A stretch of 64,000 nucleotides of DNA from Allobosea sp. CRIB-10 (GCF_900112185.1 NZ_FOKP01000001.1:1-64000), one strand, 5' to 3'; positions 1 through 9,435 are shown, numbered from the stretch's first letter. Made by a program: numbers and translations. Notes: generated by a model not told the origin, from the sequence alone.

Positions 1-82
1 CGCGACCCGCTACGACAAGCTCGCCAGGAACTATCTGGCCTCGCTCTGCCTCGCCGCTCTCGTCGCCTACTGGCTGCGTTGA
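1..82 (+). mobile_element. IS5-family transposase, C-terminal fragment (cut by window edge)
   Basis: Frame 2-82 encodes the last 26 residues of a protein, beginning ATRYDKLARNYLA and ending in a hydrophobic AYWLR before TGA at 80-82. The RYDK-x-ARN-[YF]-L signature followed by an alanine-rich helix is the usual C-terminus of DDE transposases of the IS5 (IS427-like) group. The 5' part lies outside the window, so completeness and activity cannot be judged. No inverted repeat end could be assigned in the bases that follow. Confidence 0.7.
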
Positions 83-98
83 GTCTCGACCATAGCGC

Positions 99-150
99 CT
101 TCTCGTCAAAAGATTCTCCAGTCTGCGCTGTGCTCCGCCCGAGAATGACG
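99..150. repeat. Dispersed intergenic palindrome, degenerate copy
   Basis: This stretch matches 20242-20292 and 37090-37137: arms related to ATTCTCGGG and CCCGAGAAT flank a GTCTGCGC-N-GCTCCGC core. The left arm is degenerate here (GATTCTCCA). It lies between the transposase tail and the stop of the AsmA-like gene. Such copies are typically small non-coding palindromes scattered between genes in this order. Confidence 0.6.
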
Positions 151-160
151 CGGAAGTGGG

Positions 161-1909
161 TCAGCGCAGAACCGGGATCGCCGGTCCCGGCGTCCGCAGC
201 GAGGCATCGATCGCCGGGGTGAAGGCGGCGCCGAAGAAGGGGCCGCGGAGCTCGAAGGGCACGCGCGTCGAGGTCGTGGTCGAGTTCAGGGCGCCGTTGA
301 GATCGAGCCAGCGCCGGCCGAGATCGGCAGTGCCGTTGAGGACGACATTGTAGCCGGAACCTGCGAGCTGGGTCTCGGTGAGGTAGAGCACGCCGAGATT
401 GGCGAGTGCGGACAGTTGCAGAGTCTCGAAGCTGCTCTTGCCCTGGCGCCAGTCGCGCGCCGAGGTCGGGGGCTTTTCGGCCCGCCGCAGCAGATCGGGG
501 AAGGCGATACCGCGGAACTCGCCCTGCCGGACCGTCAGATTGGCGCGGCCGGTCAGCGAATTCACGACCTGTTCCACGCTGCCGCCAGCCCCTTCGAAAG
601 CGAGCTGTCCGGTCGCCGCGCCGGTGAGGCGGGCGAGCTCGGGCAGATCGTCGGCCGCCTGCGCGAGATTCACCTTCTCCAGGCCGAGCTGCAGCTTGAC
701 GTCGGCGCCCGCCGCGACCGGCGTGGCGAGGATGCGGGCACGGACCGAGCCGCCATAGGCCGAGGCGCGCAGGAGCGATGCTTCGAACCGGCCCTTGCGG
801 ATCAGCAGCTGGGCTGCGAGATCGCCGAAGCGGGCGTTGCCGATCCGGGCGGAATCGAGCGAGAGACGAAGGTCGATATCGTTGGTGGTCCAGCCGTCGA
901 ATTCGAGCGGCGTGTTGCCGGTTTCGCCGGCTCCGGACGACAGCCGCGGCTCGGCTTGCCGCAGCAGGCGTCCAAGGTCGAATTCGGCAGCGGCGAGCGT
1001 TCCGGAGAGCGCCCAGTTGGGCATGGCGCCGTCGAGCTTGAGCGCGCCTTCGAGCTGGTTGCCGTCGGCCATGGCGACGACCGTGTCGAGCGAAACACTG
1101 CCGTTGTTGACCTGGGCCTGCGCGGTCAACTCGACCTCCTGGACCAGCGAGGCGATGCGGGGGCGCGGAGCGAACCAGGCCAGGGCGTCGGAGAGCGATT
1201 TCGTGCTGAAGGCGATCTGGCCGTTGGCGATGTTCTGCGCGGCCGAGCGTGTGCCGTTGAAGCGCAGAGCCATCAGCCGGGAGCCGACCGAAAAGGCGGC
1301 GCGGGCGCGATCTCCCGTCACCGGCCAAAGGAGATCCACCTTGGTGGGCTCGCCGCGCCAGTTGAAGGAGCCGGCTAGCGCGATCGGGGCGTCGGCGGTC
1401 CGCTCTTCGATCAGCAGGTTGACATCGCGCAGCGTGGTCCGGACCGCACCATCCGCGCGGATCATGACGCTCCCGGACGTCAGGATGAGACGAGACTGGT
1501 TCTCGAGGCGGGTGAGATAGTCGAAAACGCGGTTTTGCCAATCAGCGGAGCTGCCACCGGTCTCCGCGACTGCGATGTCGAGCTCGGGCACGACCAGCTC
1601 GATGCGATCGAAATCGAGTTGGCCACCGATCAGCGTGAGCAACCTTGTGCGGGCGCGCATGCGCGCCGCCTTGCCCGAGAGCACGCCCTGTGGATCCACG
1701 AAGGTCACGTCCGACAGGCTGATCCGGGGCAGGGGCAGGATCGCGATCTCGGCGCGGCGCAGGCTCGTCACCTTGAGCCCGGTGCGAGCCTCGATGCCGG
1801 CGATGACCAGGCGCTCGACCTGCGAAAGAGCCAGATTCCACGACTGCAGCCCGAGCGTGAGCAACAGCGCAGCGGCAGCGAGGCCGAAGATGAGTGCACG
1901 TCGTGACAT
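161..1909 (-). CDS. AsmA family protein
   Basis: A 582-residue protein with one N-terminal membrane anchor (SRRALIFGLAAAALLLTLGL, about residues 2-21) and a long beta-rich periplasmic part. AsmA-type features are an early segment with I-LPLPRISLSDV and a C-terminal half with repeated G-A-L-NGTADLG-type strands (VVLNGTADLGRRWLDLNG near the end). Family members are anchored in the inner membrane and linked to outer-membrane assembly or lipid transport; the specific role is unknown. The start is uncertain: ATG 1909 is the last methionine before the anchor, while ATG 1945 is also possible, and neither has a strong ribosome binding site. Confidence 0.75.
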   Translation of the reverse strand: MSRRALIFGLAAAALLLTLGLQSWNLALSQVERLVIAGIEARTGLKVTSLRRAEIAILPLPRISLSDVTFVDPQGVLSGKAARMRARTRLLTLIGGQLDFDRIELVVPELDIAVAETGGSSADWQNRVFDYLTRLENQSRLILTSGSVMIRADGAVRTTLRDVNLLIEERTADAPIALAGSFNWRGEPTKVDLLWPVTGDRARAAFSVGSRLMALRFNGTRSAAQNIANGQIAFSTKSLSDALAWFAPRPRIASLVQEVELTAQAQVNNGSVSLDTVVAMADGNQLEGALKLDGAMPNWALSGTLAAAEFDLGRLLRQAEPRLSSGAGETGNTPLEFDGWTTNDIDLRLSLDSARIGNARFGDLAAQLLIRKGRFEASLLRASAYGGSVRARILATPVAAGADVKLQLGLEKVNLAQAADDLPELARLTGAATGQLAFEGAGGSVEQVVNSLTGRANLTVRQGEFRGIAFPDLLRRAEKPPTSARDWRQGKSSFETLQLSALANLGVLYLTETQLAGSGYNVVLNGTADLGRRWLDLNGALNSTTTSTRVPFELRGPFFGAAFTPAIDASLRTPGPAIPVLR

Positions 1910-2101
1910 GGCGTGGCGTGGCATGGCCTGGTATGTGGCCTTCATCGGCCCGACGGCGGAGCTGTCGTCGTCAGGCAAGCTGACACCGCGGCCGAATCGG
2001 CTGGGGAGGCCGATATGCGTCGCGCGGCAAGGGTTTAGTCCGCCCGCTCGCGAATGTCGAGTTCGGCGCCGGCAATGGCGTTCCAAAGCCGGGGAAACAT
2101 C

Positions 2102-3796
2102 TCAATTGTCTCGTGAAGCCGGCTGCTGTTCGCCGGCCCGCGCGAGCCTGAGCGCCGGGTAGATCCCGATCGCGACGATCAGCAGCGCCGCCAGCGCGCC
2201 GTCCTCGAACACGCCGCGGGCGGCGTGGCCATAGACCAGCGTGGCGAGGGTGTCGAAGTTGAGCGGGCGCAGCAGCAGCGTCGCCGGCAGCTCCTTCATG
2301 CAGTCGACGAAGACGAGCAGGGCGCCCGCCGCGATGGCCGGGCGCATCAGCGGCCAATGCAAACGATGCAGGAGCTCGTGCCTGTTCGCGCCGAGCGAGC
2401 GGGCGGCGTCGTCGATGCGCGGCGAGATGCGGGCATAGCCACTCTCGGTCCCGTTCACGGCGATGGTCAGGAAGCGGACGAGATAGGCGATGACCAGCGC
2501 CGCGCCCGAGCCGAGCAGCAGCAGGCCCGGGCTCGCGCCGAAGAGCGCACGGCTCGCATCGGCGACGAGGTTGTCGAAGGCGGCGAGCGGGACCAGCAGC
2601 CCGAGCGCAAGCACCGTGCCCGGCAGGGCATAACCGAGGGAGGCGATGCGAGCGAGCAGCGGCAGTGCGCGCTCGCGGCCGAGCCGCAGAGCCGCGGCGA
2701 TGGCAAGCCCGGTCGCGACGATCAGCGCGGCCGACAGCGCCGAGATCGCGACGGTGTTGGCGAGCGCCCGCCAGAGCGTCGCATCGGCCTGGGCGACCAG
2801 ATCGCGGCGCCAGAACTCACCGATGAGGTAAATGAGCGGCAGCACCGCGCCGAACAGCGCCGGCAGGAAGCAGGCGGTCGCTGCCGTCCAGGCACGAGCG
2901 CCCGAGAGCTGGATGCGTCCGACCGGCCGCGGTCGCTTCACCGGCAGCGCGAAGCGCCGGGCTGCGCGCGTGTGCGCCTCGGCCGCCATCAACCCGACCA
3001 CGACAAGCAGCATGACGCAGGCGATCTGGGTGGCGCCCGCCAGCGAGCCGCGATTGATCCAGGTGGTATAGACCGAGATGGTCAGCGAGCGGACGCCGAG
3101 ATATTCGCTGGCGCCGATGTCGTTCAATGTCTCGAGCAGAGCGAGCGTCAGTCCGGCGGCGAGGGCGGGGCGGGCCATCGGCAGGCCGATGCGCCAGAAC
3201 AGCGGCCAGCGCCTGGTGCCGAGCGTGCGGGCGGATTCGATCAGCGCGGCGCTCTGCATCGAAAAGAGCGCGCGCACGCTGAGATAGACGTAAGGGTAGA
3301 GCACCAGCCCGAGGATCAGGACCGCACCCGGCAGGTTGCGCGGATCGGGGAACCAGTAGTCGCGTAGGCTACGCCAGCCGGTCAGCGCCCTGAGCGCACT
3401 TTGGAACGGCCCCTGGAAGCCGAGGATTTCGACGTAGACATAGGCCGTGATGTAGGTCGGCAGCGCCAGCGGCAGCACGAGCAGCCATTCCAGGCTGCGG
3501 CGGCCCGGGAAGTCGTATTGCGTCACCAGCCAGGCTGCGCCGGTGCCGACCGCGCCGCAGAACAGACCGACGCCGGCGAGCAGCAGCGCCGTGTTCCAGA
3601 GCGCCACCGGCAGGACGTTGGCCGCCAAGTGCGGCCAGATTGCCAGCGCCTCGCGCGACAAGGCGGTGAAGGCGAGCGCCAGAACCGGCAGCGTGACCAG
3701 GCCGGCGGCGGCCGCGGTGACGTGGACCAGACGCGTCGACGGCCGCCAGCGAGCTGGCGGCCGTTCTCGATGTGCTGTGGATGCGCACAGGCTCAA
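2102..3796 (-). CDS. fbpB: Iron(III) ABC transporter permease (FbpB/SfuB type)
   Basis: A 564-residue inner-membrane permease with a tandem duplication: two sets of about six helices, each with a BPD-type EAA loop (first copy IESARTLGTRRWPLFWRIGL, second DDAARSLGANRHELLHRLHW). Fused double permeases of this length are typical of Fe(III) importers of the FbpABC/SfuABC type. It follows fbpA in an operon. Its TTG start at 3796 overlaps the fbpA stop as TTGA, which suggests translational coupling and supports this unusual start. No ATP-binding subunit gene follows: the next gene downstream is the AsmA-like gene, so the ATPase must be encoded elsewhere. Confidence 0.88.
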   Translation of the reverse strand: MSLCASTAHRERPPARWRPSTRLVHVTAAAAGLVTLPVLALAFTALSREALAIWPHLAANVLPVALWNTALLLAGVGLFCGAVGTGAAWLVTQYDFPGRRSLEWLLVLPLALPTYITAYVYVEILGFQGPFQSALRALTGWRSLRDYWFPDPRNLPGAVLILGLVLYPYVYLSVRALFSMQSAALIESARTLGTRRWPLFWRIGLPMARPALAAGLTLALLETLNDIGASEYLGVRSLTISVYTTWINRGSLAGATQIACVMLLVVVGLMAAEAHTRAARRFALPVKRPRPVGRIQLSGARAWTAATACFLPALFGAVLPLIYLIGEFWRRDLVAQADATLWRALANTVAISALSAALIVATGLAIAAALRLGRERALPLLARIASLGYALPGTVLALGLLVPLAAFDNLVADASRALFGASPGLLLLGSGAALVIAYLVRFLTIAVNGTESGYARISPRIDDAARSLGANRHELLHRLHWPLMRPAIAAGALLVFVDCMKELPATLLLRPLNFDTLATLVYGHAARGVFEDGALAALLIVAIGIYPALRLARAGEQQPASRDN

Positions 3797-4806
3797 TTGT
3801 CGAAGCCGACCTTGTCGACGAGCTCGGAGGCGGCCTTGCGGTTCTTGGCGACGTCGCCGAGCGGGGTCGTGTCGGGCGTCAGCGCTCCGAGCAGCTTGAC
3901 CGCGGCGGCTTCCTTGACGTCGGGGTTGACCGGGTACTCGAAATTGCCGTCGGCATAGAGGGTCTGCGCCTTCTCGCCGAGCATGTACTCGATCAGCTTG
4001 ACGGCGCTGTCCTTGTTCGGCGCGTTCTTGGCGATCGCCGCCGCCGAGACGTTCACATGGGTGCCGCCGCCGGCGAAGGTGGTCTTGAGCGGCTTGATCG
4101 CCTCATACCAGCCCTTCTGCTCGTTCGTCGCCTTGCTCATCAGCCCGATATAGTAGGTGTTGATGATGGCGATGTCGCACTGGCCTGAGAGGATGTCGCG
4201 GGCGACGTCGCGGTCGCCGCCGCCGGGCTTGCGGGCCACGTTCGCCTTGATCGCCTTCAGGAAGGTTTCGGTCTTCTCGGCGCCGTTGCGGGCAAGATGG
4301 GCGGCGAAGAAGGCGTTGTTGTAGGGGTGCTGGCCGGCGCGGATGCAGAACTTGCCCTTCCACTTGGGATCGGCGAGCTCGTCATAGCTGATCGCGTCCT
4401 GCTTCACGCGGTCCTTGGAGACGACGACGATGCGGGCGCGCTGGGTCAGCGAGACCCAGTTGTTGCCGGCGCCGCGCAGGGCGGCGGGGACCGTTTTGTC
4501 GACCAGCGCCGACTGCACCGGCTGCGTGATGCCGGCGTCGGCGATGGCCTGGATCTCACCGACATCGACGACGAGCATCACGTCGGCCGGGCTATTGGCG
4601 CCTTCGGCCTGGACGCGCTGCTGCAGGCCGTCCTTCAGGAAGACGGCGTTGACCTTGATGCCGGTATCCTTGGTGAAGGACTCGATGACCGGGTTAAGCA
4701 GAGCCGGCTCGCGCGTCGTGTAGAGGTTGACGCTCTGCGCCAGGGCAGGGGCGGCCAGCAGGCAGGAGGCCAGGGCTGTCGCGGCAAGCGCGGTCTTGAT
4801 GGTCAT
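3793..4806 (-). CDS. fbpA: Iron(III) ABC transporter substrate-binding protein
   Basis: A 337-residue periplasmic binding protein. The signal peptide (MTIKTALAATALASCLLAAP, cleavage probably at ALA-QS, residue 23-24) is followed by VNLYTTREPALLNPVIESF, the usual start of FbpA-like mature proteins. The adjacent tyrosines in NTYYIGLM match the iron-coordinating Tyr pair of the family. Start ATG 4806 is chosen because GGAG lies 6 bases upstream and the signal peptide begins there; an in-frame start further upstream would add a non-hydrophobic leader. It is the first gene of a two-gene operon with fbpB and delivers Fe3+ to the permease. Confidence 0.9.
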   Translation of the reverse strand: MTIKTALAATALASCLLAAPALAQSVNLYTTREPALLNPVIESFTKDTGIKVNAVFLKDGLQQRVQAEGANSPADVMLVVDVGEIQAIADAGITQPVQSALVDKTVPAALRGAGNNWVSLTQRARIVVVSKDRVKQDAISYDELADPKWKGKFCIRAGQHPYNNAFFAAHLARNGAEKTETFLKAIKANVARKPGGGDRDVARDILSGQCDIAIINTYYIGLMSKATNEQKGWYEAIKPLKTTFAGGGTHVNVSAAAIAKNAPNKDSAVKLIEYMLGEKAQTLYADGNFEYPVNPDVKEAAAVKLLGALTPDTTPLGDVAKNRKAASELVDKVGFDN

Positions 4807-4918
4807 GTCTCGCTCCTTCGGGCGGGGGCTGTTGAAATCGGCCATGCAGGACGGAGCGGTAGAAGCAGACGGCGGCTTGGTCAAGAAATTTCCCTTTTAT
4901 TTCAATGTGTTATACTTA

Positions 4919-4950
4919 TTCTAAAGTACATCTTGATTATAGAAATTCTA
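4919..4950 (-). promoter_or_regulatory. Possible iron-responsive (Irr/ICE-like) operator upstream of fbpA
   Basis: In an AT-rich stretch 113-144 bases upstream of the fbpA start, TTCTAAA (4919-4925) and the inverted repeat TAGAA-A-TTCTA (4940-4950) occur. The half-site TTCTAAA/TTTAGAA resembles the iron-control element bound by Irr in Rhizobiales. A TATAAT-like hexamer (minus strand, 4936-4941) lies between them. Iron regulation is an inference from motif likeness and the gene's function. Confidence 0.35.
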
Positions 4951-5464
4951 ATCTGAGTATCGTAACCTGCTTGACCTGCTCGCCTGTTTCTCTGGAGCCT
5001 GATTCAAAAGTCGTAGGACTCCAATGCGTTGGGCGAGGTGAACCTGCGTTGCGGGAAGTGCCTGATTTCGAAACCTCCATCCGGTTCGGTCCGATCGCTT
5101 CGCTTCGGCATCGGGTCGATGTCGCGATCGTGAACCGGTCGTGCCCGTCTGTCGCGCGGTCTGGTTGCGGTGGGGCGTGCCATGCGTCCGATCGCGACTG
5201 CTAAAATTCGTGACATTTCTACCACATCGGCAGCTATTGCAGCGCTGCATGGGCGGGCTGCCATGATTGCCGCGAAGCCGCCACAAAGCGGCCCCAGCTG
5301 CGAACTTCAGTAACTATCTGAGATACGGAAGAATTAAGCCCCTTCGGGCAGGCTGTGGAGCAGAATAGTGCTTCGTAGCTCGTTCAGGGGCGGATGATTG
5401 CACCAGCGGGCGGCGGCGTGGCACATCTGGCGCCCGTCAGGTGGGGTGGCGGGACAGAGTTTGA
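4951..5464. other. Intergenic region between fbpA and ilvD, no gene seen
   Basis: About 510 bases separate the divergent fbpA and ilvD genes. Open frames here (for example 4948-5286 and 5004-5264 on the minus strand) have Arg/Ser-rich translations with no domain, no ribosome binding site and no conserved start, so I do not call them. No leader peptide or attenuator typical of branched-chain operons is visible before ilvD, and no RNA fold was recognised. Confidence 0.5.
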
Positions 5465-7195
5465 ATGGACGCGCGCGTATTCGATAAGTCGAAACTGCCC
5501 AGCCGGCACGTCAGTGTCGGACCGGCTCGTGCGCCGCATCGTTCCTATTATTACGCGATGGGCATGACTGGGAAGCAGATCGCGCAGCCCTTCGTCGGCG
5601 TCGCCTCCTGCTGGAACGAGGCTGCGCCCTGCAACATCGCCCTGATGCGCCAGGCCCAGGCCGTGAAGAAGGGCGTCGCCTCCGCCAATGGCACGCCGCG
5701 CGAGTTCTGCACGATCACCGTGACCGACGGCATCGCGATGGGCCACCAGGGCATGAAGTCGTCGCTGGCCTCGCGCGAGGTCATCGCCGACTCGGTCGAG
5801 CTCACCATGCGCGGCCATTGCTACGATGCGCTGGTCGGCCTCGCCGGCTGCGACAAGTCGCTGCCCGGCATGATGATGGCGATGGTGCGCCTGAACGTGC
5901 CCTCGATCTTCATCTATGGCGGCTCGATCCTGCCCGGCAATTTCAAGGGCCGCCCCGTCACCGTCCAGGACGTGTTCGAGGCCGTCGGCAAGCACTCGGT
6001 CGGCGCCATGTCGGACGAGGACCTGAAAGAGCTCGAGGAGGTCGCCTGCCCCTCCTCCGGCTCCTGCGGCGCCCAGTTCACCGCCAACACCATGGCGACG
6101 GTCGCCGAGGCGATCGGCCTGGCGCTGCCCTATAGCTGCGGCGCGCCGGCGCCCTACGATGTCCGCGACACCTTCTGCTACACCGCCGGCGAGATGGTGA
6201 TGGAGCTGATCGCAAGGAACATCCGCCCGCGCGACATCGTCACCCGCAGGGCGCTGGAGAATGCGGCGATGGTCGTCGCGGCGTCCGGCGGCTCGACCAA
6301 TGCGGCGCTGCATTTGCCGGCGATCGCGCATGAGTGCGGCATCGACTTCGACCTGTTCGCCGTCGCTGAGATCTTCAAGAAGACGCCTTACGTGGCGGAC
6401 CTGAAGCCGGGCGGAAAATACGTCGCCAAGGACATGTTCGAGGTCGGCGGCATCCCGCTCTTGATGAAGACGTTGCTCGACCACGGCTATCTGCACGGCG
6501 ACTGCATGACCGTGACCGGCCGCACCATCGCCGAGAACCTCGCCTCGGTGAAATGGAATGACCAGCAGGACGTGGTCTACCCGGCGAACAAGCCGATCAC
6601 CCAGACCGGCGGCGTCGTCGGTCTCGAAGGCAACCTCGCTCCCGAGGGCGCGATCGTGAAGATCGCCGGCATGCCGCAGGAAAGCCTGGTCTTCACCGGT
6701 CCGGCGCGCTGCTTCGACTGCGAGGAGGATGCCTTCAAGGCCGTCAGCAATCGCGACTACCAGGTCGGCGATGTGCTGGTGATCCGCTATGAGGGCCCCA
6801 AGGGCGGCCCCGGCATGCGCGAGATGCTTTCGACCACCGCGGCGCTCTACGGCCAGGGCATGGGCGACAAGGTCGCGCTGATCACCGACGGCCGGTTCTC
6901 CGGCGCGACCCGCGGTTTCTGCGTCGGCCATGTCGGTCCCGAGGCCGCCGTCGGCGGCCCGATCGGCCTGCTCAAGGATGGCGACATCATCGAGCTCGAC
7001 GCCATCACAGGAAAGCTCGCAGTCCGCCTTTCTGATGCCGAACTTGAAGCGCGTCGTAAGGCCTGGACGCCGCGCCAGACGGACTATCGGTCGGGCGCGC
7101 TTTGGAAATACGCGCAGACGGTCGGATCCGCCAAGGGCGGCGCCGTCACCCATCCGGGAGGCGCAGCCGAGACACAGTGCTATGCGGATATCTGA
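5465..7195 (+). CDS. ilvD: Dihydroxy-acid dehydratase
   Basis: A 576-residue cytoplasmic enzyme that converts 2,3-dihydroxy-3-methylvalerate/isovalerate to the 2-keto acids in isoleucine and valine synthesis. The cysteines expected for the Fe-S cluster are present: C56 in [11 protein letters not shown]129 in GCDKSLPG and C201 in [13 protein letters not shown]. The C-terminal [19 protein letters not shown] block, with its catalytic serine and substrate-binding residues, is intact. Length and order agree with the short ILVD/EDD type. The following gene overlaps its last 14 bases, so the two are probably co-transcribed. The ribosome binding site before ATG 5465 is weak. Confidence 0.97.
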   Translation: MDARVFDKSKLPSRHVSVGPARAPHRSYYYAMGMTGKQIAQPFVGVASCWNEAAPCNIALMRQAQAVKKGVASANGTPREFCTITVTDGIAMGHQGMKSSLASREVIADSVELTMRGHCYDALVGLAGCDKSLPGMMMAMVRLNVPSIFIYGGSILPGNFKGRPVTVQDVFEAVGKHSVGAMSDEDLKELEEVACPSSGSCGAQFTANTMATVAEAIGLALPYSCGAPAPYDVRDTFCYTAGEMVMELIARNIRPRDIVTRRALENAAMVVAASGGSTNAALHLPAIAHECGIDFDLFAVAEIFKKTPYVADLKPGGKYVAKDMFEVGGIPLLMKTLLDHGYLHGDCMTVTGRTIAENLASVKWNDQQDVVYPANKPITQTGGVVGLEGNLAPEGAIVKIAGMPQESLVFTGPARCFDCEEDAFKAVSNRDYQVGDVLVIRYEGPKGGPGMREMLSTTAALYGQGMGDKVALITDGRFSGATRGFCVGHVGPEAAVGGPIGLLKDGDIIELDAITGKLAVRLSDAELEARRKAWTPRQTDYRSGALWKYAQTVGSAKGGAVTHPGGAAETQCYADI

Positions 7196-8135
7196 GGCCA
7201 TCATTGCCGGAGCGTTGCTCGCTCTGGGCTGCCAGCAGGCAGCCTGGGCGCAGAACGCATCCGTGGAGCGGGTGCCGCTGCCGCCGCTCCCGATTCCCGG
7301 CGCCGCCCTGCCGGAGCCGGAGCTGGACAACCGCGCCGCGCCCATCCCGCTCGCCCCTGGCCGTGGCGCGATCGCGCCGGCGCCGAGTGGGCCAGCCGCT
7401 CACACCGCCTTGCCGATCGCCCCGTTCAGCAGCGCCCGCGACGCGCTGAAGGCCTGGATGCGCGATTCGACCGCCGGCGATCAGGCCGGTGCCGTCAAGG
7501 CGCTCGAATATGCCGCTGCGCAGGGCCATCTCGCCGCGCAGTTCAAGCTCGGCCGCGTCTATGCCAGTGGCGACGGCGTTCCGACCAATGATCTCAAGGC
7601 CTTCGAGTATTTCTCGAAGATCGCGGACGAGAATGCAGACAGGATTCCCGGCACCTCTGACGGGCGCATCGTCGCGGCCGCCTTCGTCGCGCTCGGCGGC
7701 TATTTCCTCGACGGGATCAAGGGCAGCTATGTGAAGCCCAATCCCGACCGCGCCTTCGACATGTTCCACTACGCGGCCTCCTATTTCGGCGACCCGGAGG
7801 GCCAGTACAATCTCGCCCGGCTCTATCTCAACGGCACCGGCGTCTCGCGCGATCCGCGCCAGGCGGCGCGCTGGATGAAGCTCGCGGCCGAGAAAGGCCA
7901 TGCCCCGGCGCGGGCCGTCTTCGGCGACATGCTGCTGCGTGGCGGCGACGGCGTGCCGCGCCACCCGATCATCGGGCTGATGTGGCTGGCGCTGGCCCGC
8001 GAGGGCGCCGATGCCGCCCGCGAGGGCTGGATCGTCGAGCGCTACGATGCCGCCTTCGCTAGTGCGAGCGCGAGCGACCGCACGGCCGCTTTGGCTCTGG
8101 TCGAGCGCCAGCACGTCCGCGCCGAGCGGCGCTAA
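7182..8135 (+). CDS. Exported Sel1-repeat protein, ExoR-like
   Basis: A 317-residue protein with an N-terminal signal peptide ([20 protein letters not shown], cleavage near AWAQ-N), a Pro-rich linker (about 30-80) and several Sel1-like repeats. The segment AVKALEYAAAQGHLAAQFKL followed by GRVYASGDGVPTNDLKAFEYF closely resembles rhizobial ExoR, the periplasmic regulator that restrains the ExoS/ChvI two-component system. No exoS/chvI genes lie nearby. The start overlaps the ilvD 3' end by 14 bases, so translation is probably coupled. ExoR likeness comes from sequence memory; an unrelated Sel1 protein is the alternative. Confidence 0.75.
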   Translation: MRISEAIIAGALLALGCQQAAWAQNASVERVPLPPLPIPGAALPEPELDNRAAPIPLAPGRGAIAPAPSGPAAHTALPIAPFSSARDALKAWMRDSTAGDQAGAVKALEYAAAQGHLAAQFKLGRVYASGDGVPTNDLKAFEYFSKIADENADRIPGTSDGRIVAAAFVALGGYFLDGIKGSYVKPNPDRAFDMFHYAASYFGDPEGQYNLARLYLNGTGVSRDPRQAARWMKLAAEKGHAPARAVFGDMLLRGGDGVPRHPIIGLMWLALAREGADAAREGWIVERYDAAFASASASDRTAALALVERQHVRAERR

Positions 8136-8172
8136 GGGACTGGCTGCATCCAGCTTTGGCATAGCGGCGTAG

Positions 8173-8193
8173 CCGAGGTGTCTGACCTCGGAG
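8173..8193 (+). promoter_or_regulatory. Hairpin that partly covers a ribosome binding site
   Basis: CCGAGGT (8173-8179) and ACCTCGG (8185-8191) form a perfect 7-bp stem with a 5-base loop. The GGAG ribosome binding site of the next gene (8190-8193) begins inside the right arm, so folding would hide part of it. Confidence 0.35.
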
Positions 8194-8201
8194 TTCCCGC
8201 C

Positions 8202-8570
8202 ATGCGCGACGCCGCCTTCTTCAGCTTCATCGCGGTCTGTGCCGCGCTCGCCTTTCACGGCGCGGGCGCGCAGGAGCGCTTCGAAGACTGGCCCCCGCTG
8301 ACGGACCCGTTCCCGAGCACGGGCGGCGGCGGCATCATGATCCACGACTACGATCCGATCGTTGCCGATGGCAAATGCACGACAAAGTTCCGTGCCGTCG
8401 AGCCGAATGGAACGACCTATCACAACCTGATCGAGTTCGAGGCTGTCGAGAGGCAAGGCGGTGTGCTTTGCAGCAAGGGCCGTTGGCGTTCGGCCGATGG
8501 CAGCGCCAGCGGCACGACACCGTTCCGCGTCTTCATCAAGGGTGGCGTCAGGCGCGGCTCGCCGGAATAG
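8202..8570 (+). CDS. Small exported protein of unknown function
   Basis: A 122-residue protein with a signal peptide (MRDAAFFSFIAVCAALAFHG, cleavage around GAGA-QE). The mature part is about 100 residues with two cysteines (in DGKCTTKF and VLCSKGRW) that could form a disulfide. I do not recognise the family. ATG 8202 is chosen over GTG 8178 because GGAG lies 8 bases before it and the signal peptide then starts directly. It is downstream of the ExoR-like gene with a 66-base gap holding a hairpin over the ribosome binding site. Function unknown. Confidence 0.6.
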   Translation: MRDAAFFSFIAVCAALAFHGAGAQERFEDWPPLTDPFPSTGGGGIMIHDYDPIVADGKCTTKFRAVEPNGTTYHNLIEFEAVERQGGVLCSKGRWRSADGSASGTTPFRVFIKGGVRRGSPE

Positions 8571-8583
8571 GTGTGCCGAGGCC

Positions 8584-9363
8584 TCAGTTCAGCTCGATCA
8601 GCACTGGGACATGGTCGGAGGCCTTGTCCCAGCCGCGGACATGCTTGGCGATCGAGACGGCGCCGAGCCTGTCGGCGGCCTGTGGCGAGAGCAGCAGATG
8701 GTCGATGCGGATGCCGTTGTTCCGCTGCCAGGCGCCGGCCTGATAATCCCAGAAGGTGTAGAGGCCGGCGGCGTCGGTGGTGGCGCGCAGCGCCTCGGTG
8801 AAGCCGAGGCTCTGCAATTTGCGGAAGGCGGTGCGGGTCGGCGGCAGGAAGAGCGCATCGCCGGTCCAGGCGGCGGGATCGCGGGCGTCGCGCGGCTCGG
8901 GGATGACGTTGTAGTCGCCGGCCAGCACCAGCGGCTCCTCATGCGCCAGCAGACCCTTGGCGTGGACGGCGAGCCGCTCCATCCAGGCGAGCTTGTAGGG
9001 GTACTTCTCGGTGTTCGGCGGGTTGCCGTTGGGCAGGTAGATCGAGGCGAGGCGGACGACGCCGTCGCCCAGCGTCAGCACGCCTTCGAGATAGCGCGCC
9101 TGCTCGTCGCTCTCATCGCCCGGCAGGCCCCGCCTGACATCCTCGAGCCTGTTGCGCGAGATGATGGCGACGCCGTTGAAGCCCTTCTGGCCGTGAGTGG
9201 TGACCTGCCAGCCGGCTTCCTCGATCTCGGCGCGCGGGAAATCGGCGTCGACGCATTTCAGCTCCTGCAGGCAGAGCGCATCGGGCTCGGCCTCCTTCAG
9301 GAAAGCGAGGACATGGCTCAGCCGCTGGCGGATCGAATTGACGTTCCAGGTGGCGATGCGCAC
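8584..9363 (-). CDS. xthA: Exodeoxyribonuclease III (AP endonuclease)
   Basis: A 259-residue member of the exonuclease-endonuclease-phosphatase fold that cleaves DNA at abasic sites and removes 3' blocks in base-excision repair. Visible motifs: WNVNSIR at residue 6, the metal ligand E34 in LQELK, GDYNVIP near 148-154, and C-terminal SDHVPV with the catalytic Asp-His pair near 249-250. Length matches XthA. It is a single gene on the minus strand, convergent with the small exported gene (13 bases apart) and insulated upstream by the terminator of the BA14K gene. Confidence 0.95.
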   Translation of the reverse strand: MRIATWNVNSIRQRLSHVLAFLKEAEPDALCLQELKCVDADFPRAEIEEAGWQVTTHGQKGFNGVAIISRNRLEDVRRGLPGDESDEQARYLEGVLTLGDGVVRLASIYLPNGNPPNTEKYPYKLAWMERLAVHAKGLLAHEEPLVLAGDYNVIPEPRDARDPAAWTGDALFLPPTRTAFRKLQSLGFTEALRATTDAAGLYTFWDYQAGAWQRNNGIRIDHLLLSPQAADRLGAVSIAKHVRGWDKASDHVPVLIELN

Positions 9364-9435
9364 GGGCCGGCTCCGATTCAGACGAGCGGAGACTAAGAGA
9401 CGGCCGGGCCGTCAATGCAAGTCAGCAGCGGTCAG

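Noticed and set aside
4948..5286. Short minus-strand frames between fbpA and ilvD
   Set aside because: No ribosome binding site, no recognisable domain, low-quality composition, and they overlap the presumed fbpA control region.
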